Shown: one piece after another, positions 12,012-13,014 of the stretch
Numbering within the stretch: the first letter of the stretch is position 1
Layout: every line of letters starts with the position of its first letter
Assembly: GCA_020430005.1 (NCBI GenBank)
Contig: JAGQKQ010000030.1
Coordinates: 1-13,014 of the forward strand
DNA: 13,014 bases
Reading direction: 5' to 3'
From: Candidatus Omnitrophota bacterium
Lineage (GTDB): Bacteria; Omnitrophota; Gorgyraeia; Zapsychrales; Zapsychraceae
Program-made: the position numbers and the translations under genes
Notes under the pieces: generated by a model
Database searches by the model: none
Seen by the model: only the letters and a program-made list of their open reading frames with translations
What the model was told of the DNA's origin: nothing

Positions 12012-13014
12012 CTATTTTGCGTACTCAACCGCTCTGGTCTCACGCAGAATAATTACTTTAATTTGTCCGGGATACTCCATCTCCTCTTCAATCTTTTTCC
12101 GAAGATCCCGGGCCATCACAATTGATTCGTCATCGTTGACCTTTTCCGGGTCAACCAGGACACGAATTTCCCGTCCGGCCTGAAGAGCGTAAGCTTTATT
12201 AATTCCTTTAAAGGAGTTGGCAATCGCCTCCAGTGTTTCTAAACGTTTAACATAGGTCTCCAGCGTTTCCGCTCTGGCCCCGGGACGTGCCGCGCTAATC
12301 GCGTCGGCCGCGCACAATAAGGCACCATACAAGGTGTGACATTCCACCTCATCGTGATGGGCCTCAACCGCATTCGCGACTTCTTCCCGTTCACCGTATT
12401 TGCGGCAAAGGTTTCCGCCTACAATAGCATGAGTCCCTTCTTCAACCTCTTGGCTGACAACTTTTCCGATATCATGCAACAGTCCGGCACGCATGGCAAC
12501 CTTTGGATCAAACCCAAGTTGAGACGCCATCGTTCGCATCAACATAGCGACCTCTTTGGTATGCTGCAGACCATTTTGTCCATAGCTTGTTCTGAATTTT
12601 AATTTACCGACAAGTTTTAAAAGCTCAATATGCATGCCATGGATACCCAAGTCAAAGGCTGTTTTTTCTCCCTCTTCCTTGATAACGGTTTCCATTTCCT
12701 TTTTCGCCTTTTCCACAACCTCTTCAATGCGTCCCGGATGAATACGTCCATCCGCAATCAAATTTTCCAACGCGATGCGGGCAATTTCCCGGCGATACAT
12801 ATCGAATCCGGAAATCGTTACCGCTTCCGGCGTATCATCAATAATGATATCGACGCCAGCCGCCGCTTCCAAGGCCCGGATATTTCGTCCCTCACGCCCA
12901 ATAATGCGCCCCTTCATTTCGTCGCTGGGTAACATAACCACGGATATTGTGGATGCCGCGGTGTGTTCTGAAGCGCAGCGCTGAATCGCTGTGCTGATAA
13001 TTGTTTTGGCCGTT
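12012..13014 (-). CDS. rny: Ribonuclease Y (partial, C-terminal two thirds)
   Basis: Membrane-anchored endoribonuclease that initiates mRNA decay in many bacteria. The reading frame is open to the right edge; its first complete codon starts at base 13013, giving 333 codons plus stop TAG. The N-terminal membrane segment and coiled coil (roughly 180 residues) lie outside the window. The visible part starts within the conserved AAEH/VSVV-LP-DEMKG region. A KH domain with GRIIGREGRNIRALE follows (window residues about 35-49), then the HD domain with LQHTKEV (His151) and LLHDIGK (His180-Asp181), the HHDEVE stretch, and AADAISAARPGAR (235-247). An internal GTG at 12941 is not the start, because conserved family sequence continues upstream of it. 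It is followed directly by ymdB. Confidence 0.96.
   Translation of the reverse strand, partial: TAKTIISTAIQRCASEHTAASTISVVMLPSDEMKGRIIGREGRNIRALEAAAGVDIIIDDTPEAVTISGFDMYRREIARIALENLIADGRIHPGRIEEVVEKAKKEMETVIKEEGEKTAFDLGIHGMHIELLKLVGKLKFRTSYGQNGLQHTKEVAMLMRTMASQLGFDPKVAMRAGLLHDIGKVVSQEVEEGTHAIVGGNLCRKYGEREEVANAVEAHHDEVECHTLYGALLCAADAISAARPGARAETLETYVKRLETLEAIANSFKGINKAYALQAGREIRVLVDPEKVNDDESIVMARDLRKKIEEEMEYPGQIKVIILRETRAVEYAK

Noticed and set aside
12939..12941. GTG 12941 as the start of rny
   Set aside because: In-frame codons upstream to the window edge encode the conserved family segment leading into the KH domain, so the gene simply continues beyond the window.

Overview
The window is a dense bacterial chromosome segment: 13 protein genes, 12 of them on the minus strand, with no gap longer than about 135 bases. 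The gene content points to a Gram-negative-type bacterium. It has a Na+-translocating NADH:quinone reductase (nqrA), two genes with lipoprotein signal peptides, a PilZ protein, RNase Y and a YmdB-type phosphodiesterase. The mix of gene types, the compact GltX without its usual Cys-rich segment and the AT-rich promoters would fit a PVC-related or Omnitrophota-like candidate lineage. That placement is an impression from protein style, not a demonstrated assignment. No rRNA, tRNA, CRISPR, IS element or phage gene was seen.

Layout on the plus-strand axis, with minus-strand transcription running right to left. At 1-552 is the start of nqrA, cut by the left edge, with its own promoter near 611-639. 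At 688-3923 is the operon sucC, sucD, then a BioD-like/DRTGG protein, driven by an extended -10 promoter at 3961-3969. The sucC-sucD gap holds an unusual pair of inverted heptanucleotide tracts (2691-2798). At 4008-7986 is a tightly overlapping trio in transcription order: beta-phosphoglucomutase, trehalose-6-phosphate phosphatase, GH65 phosphorylase. A good promoter with a perfect TATAAT lies at 8028-8056.

At 8076-8627 is a lipoprotein with two peptidoglycan-binding repeats. It is divergent from a small membrane-anchored hypothetical gene at 8726-9127 (+), with a 7-base inverted repeat between them. A strong bidirectional terminator (9144-9167) separates that plus-strand gene from the convergent minus-strand unit PilZ, gltX and a 47-residue lipoprotein (9210-9353). 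At the right edge are ymdB and the C-terminal two thirds of rny, an established RNA-turnover gene pair.

The most notable functional unit is the trehalose trio. Its gene order and the detailed sequence style of its products match the three consecutive domains of the mycobacterial OtsB1 fusion (Rv2006), here as three separate, translationally coupled genes. The GH65 enzyme should release beta-glucose 1-phosphate from a disaccharide, the mutase should convert this to glucose 6-phosphate, and the phosphatase should act on trehalose 6-phosphate. No trehalose-6-phosphate synthase is in the window. The sucCD and BioD-like operon ties a succinyl-CoA synthetase to a protein resembling the regulatory N-terminus of phosphotransacetylase.
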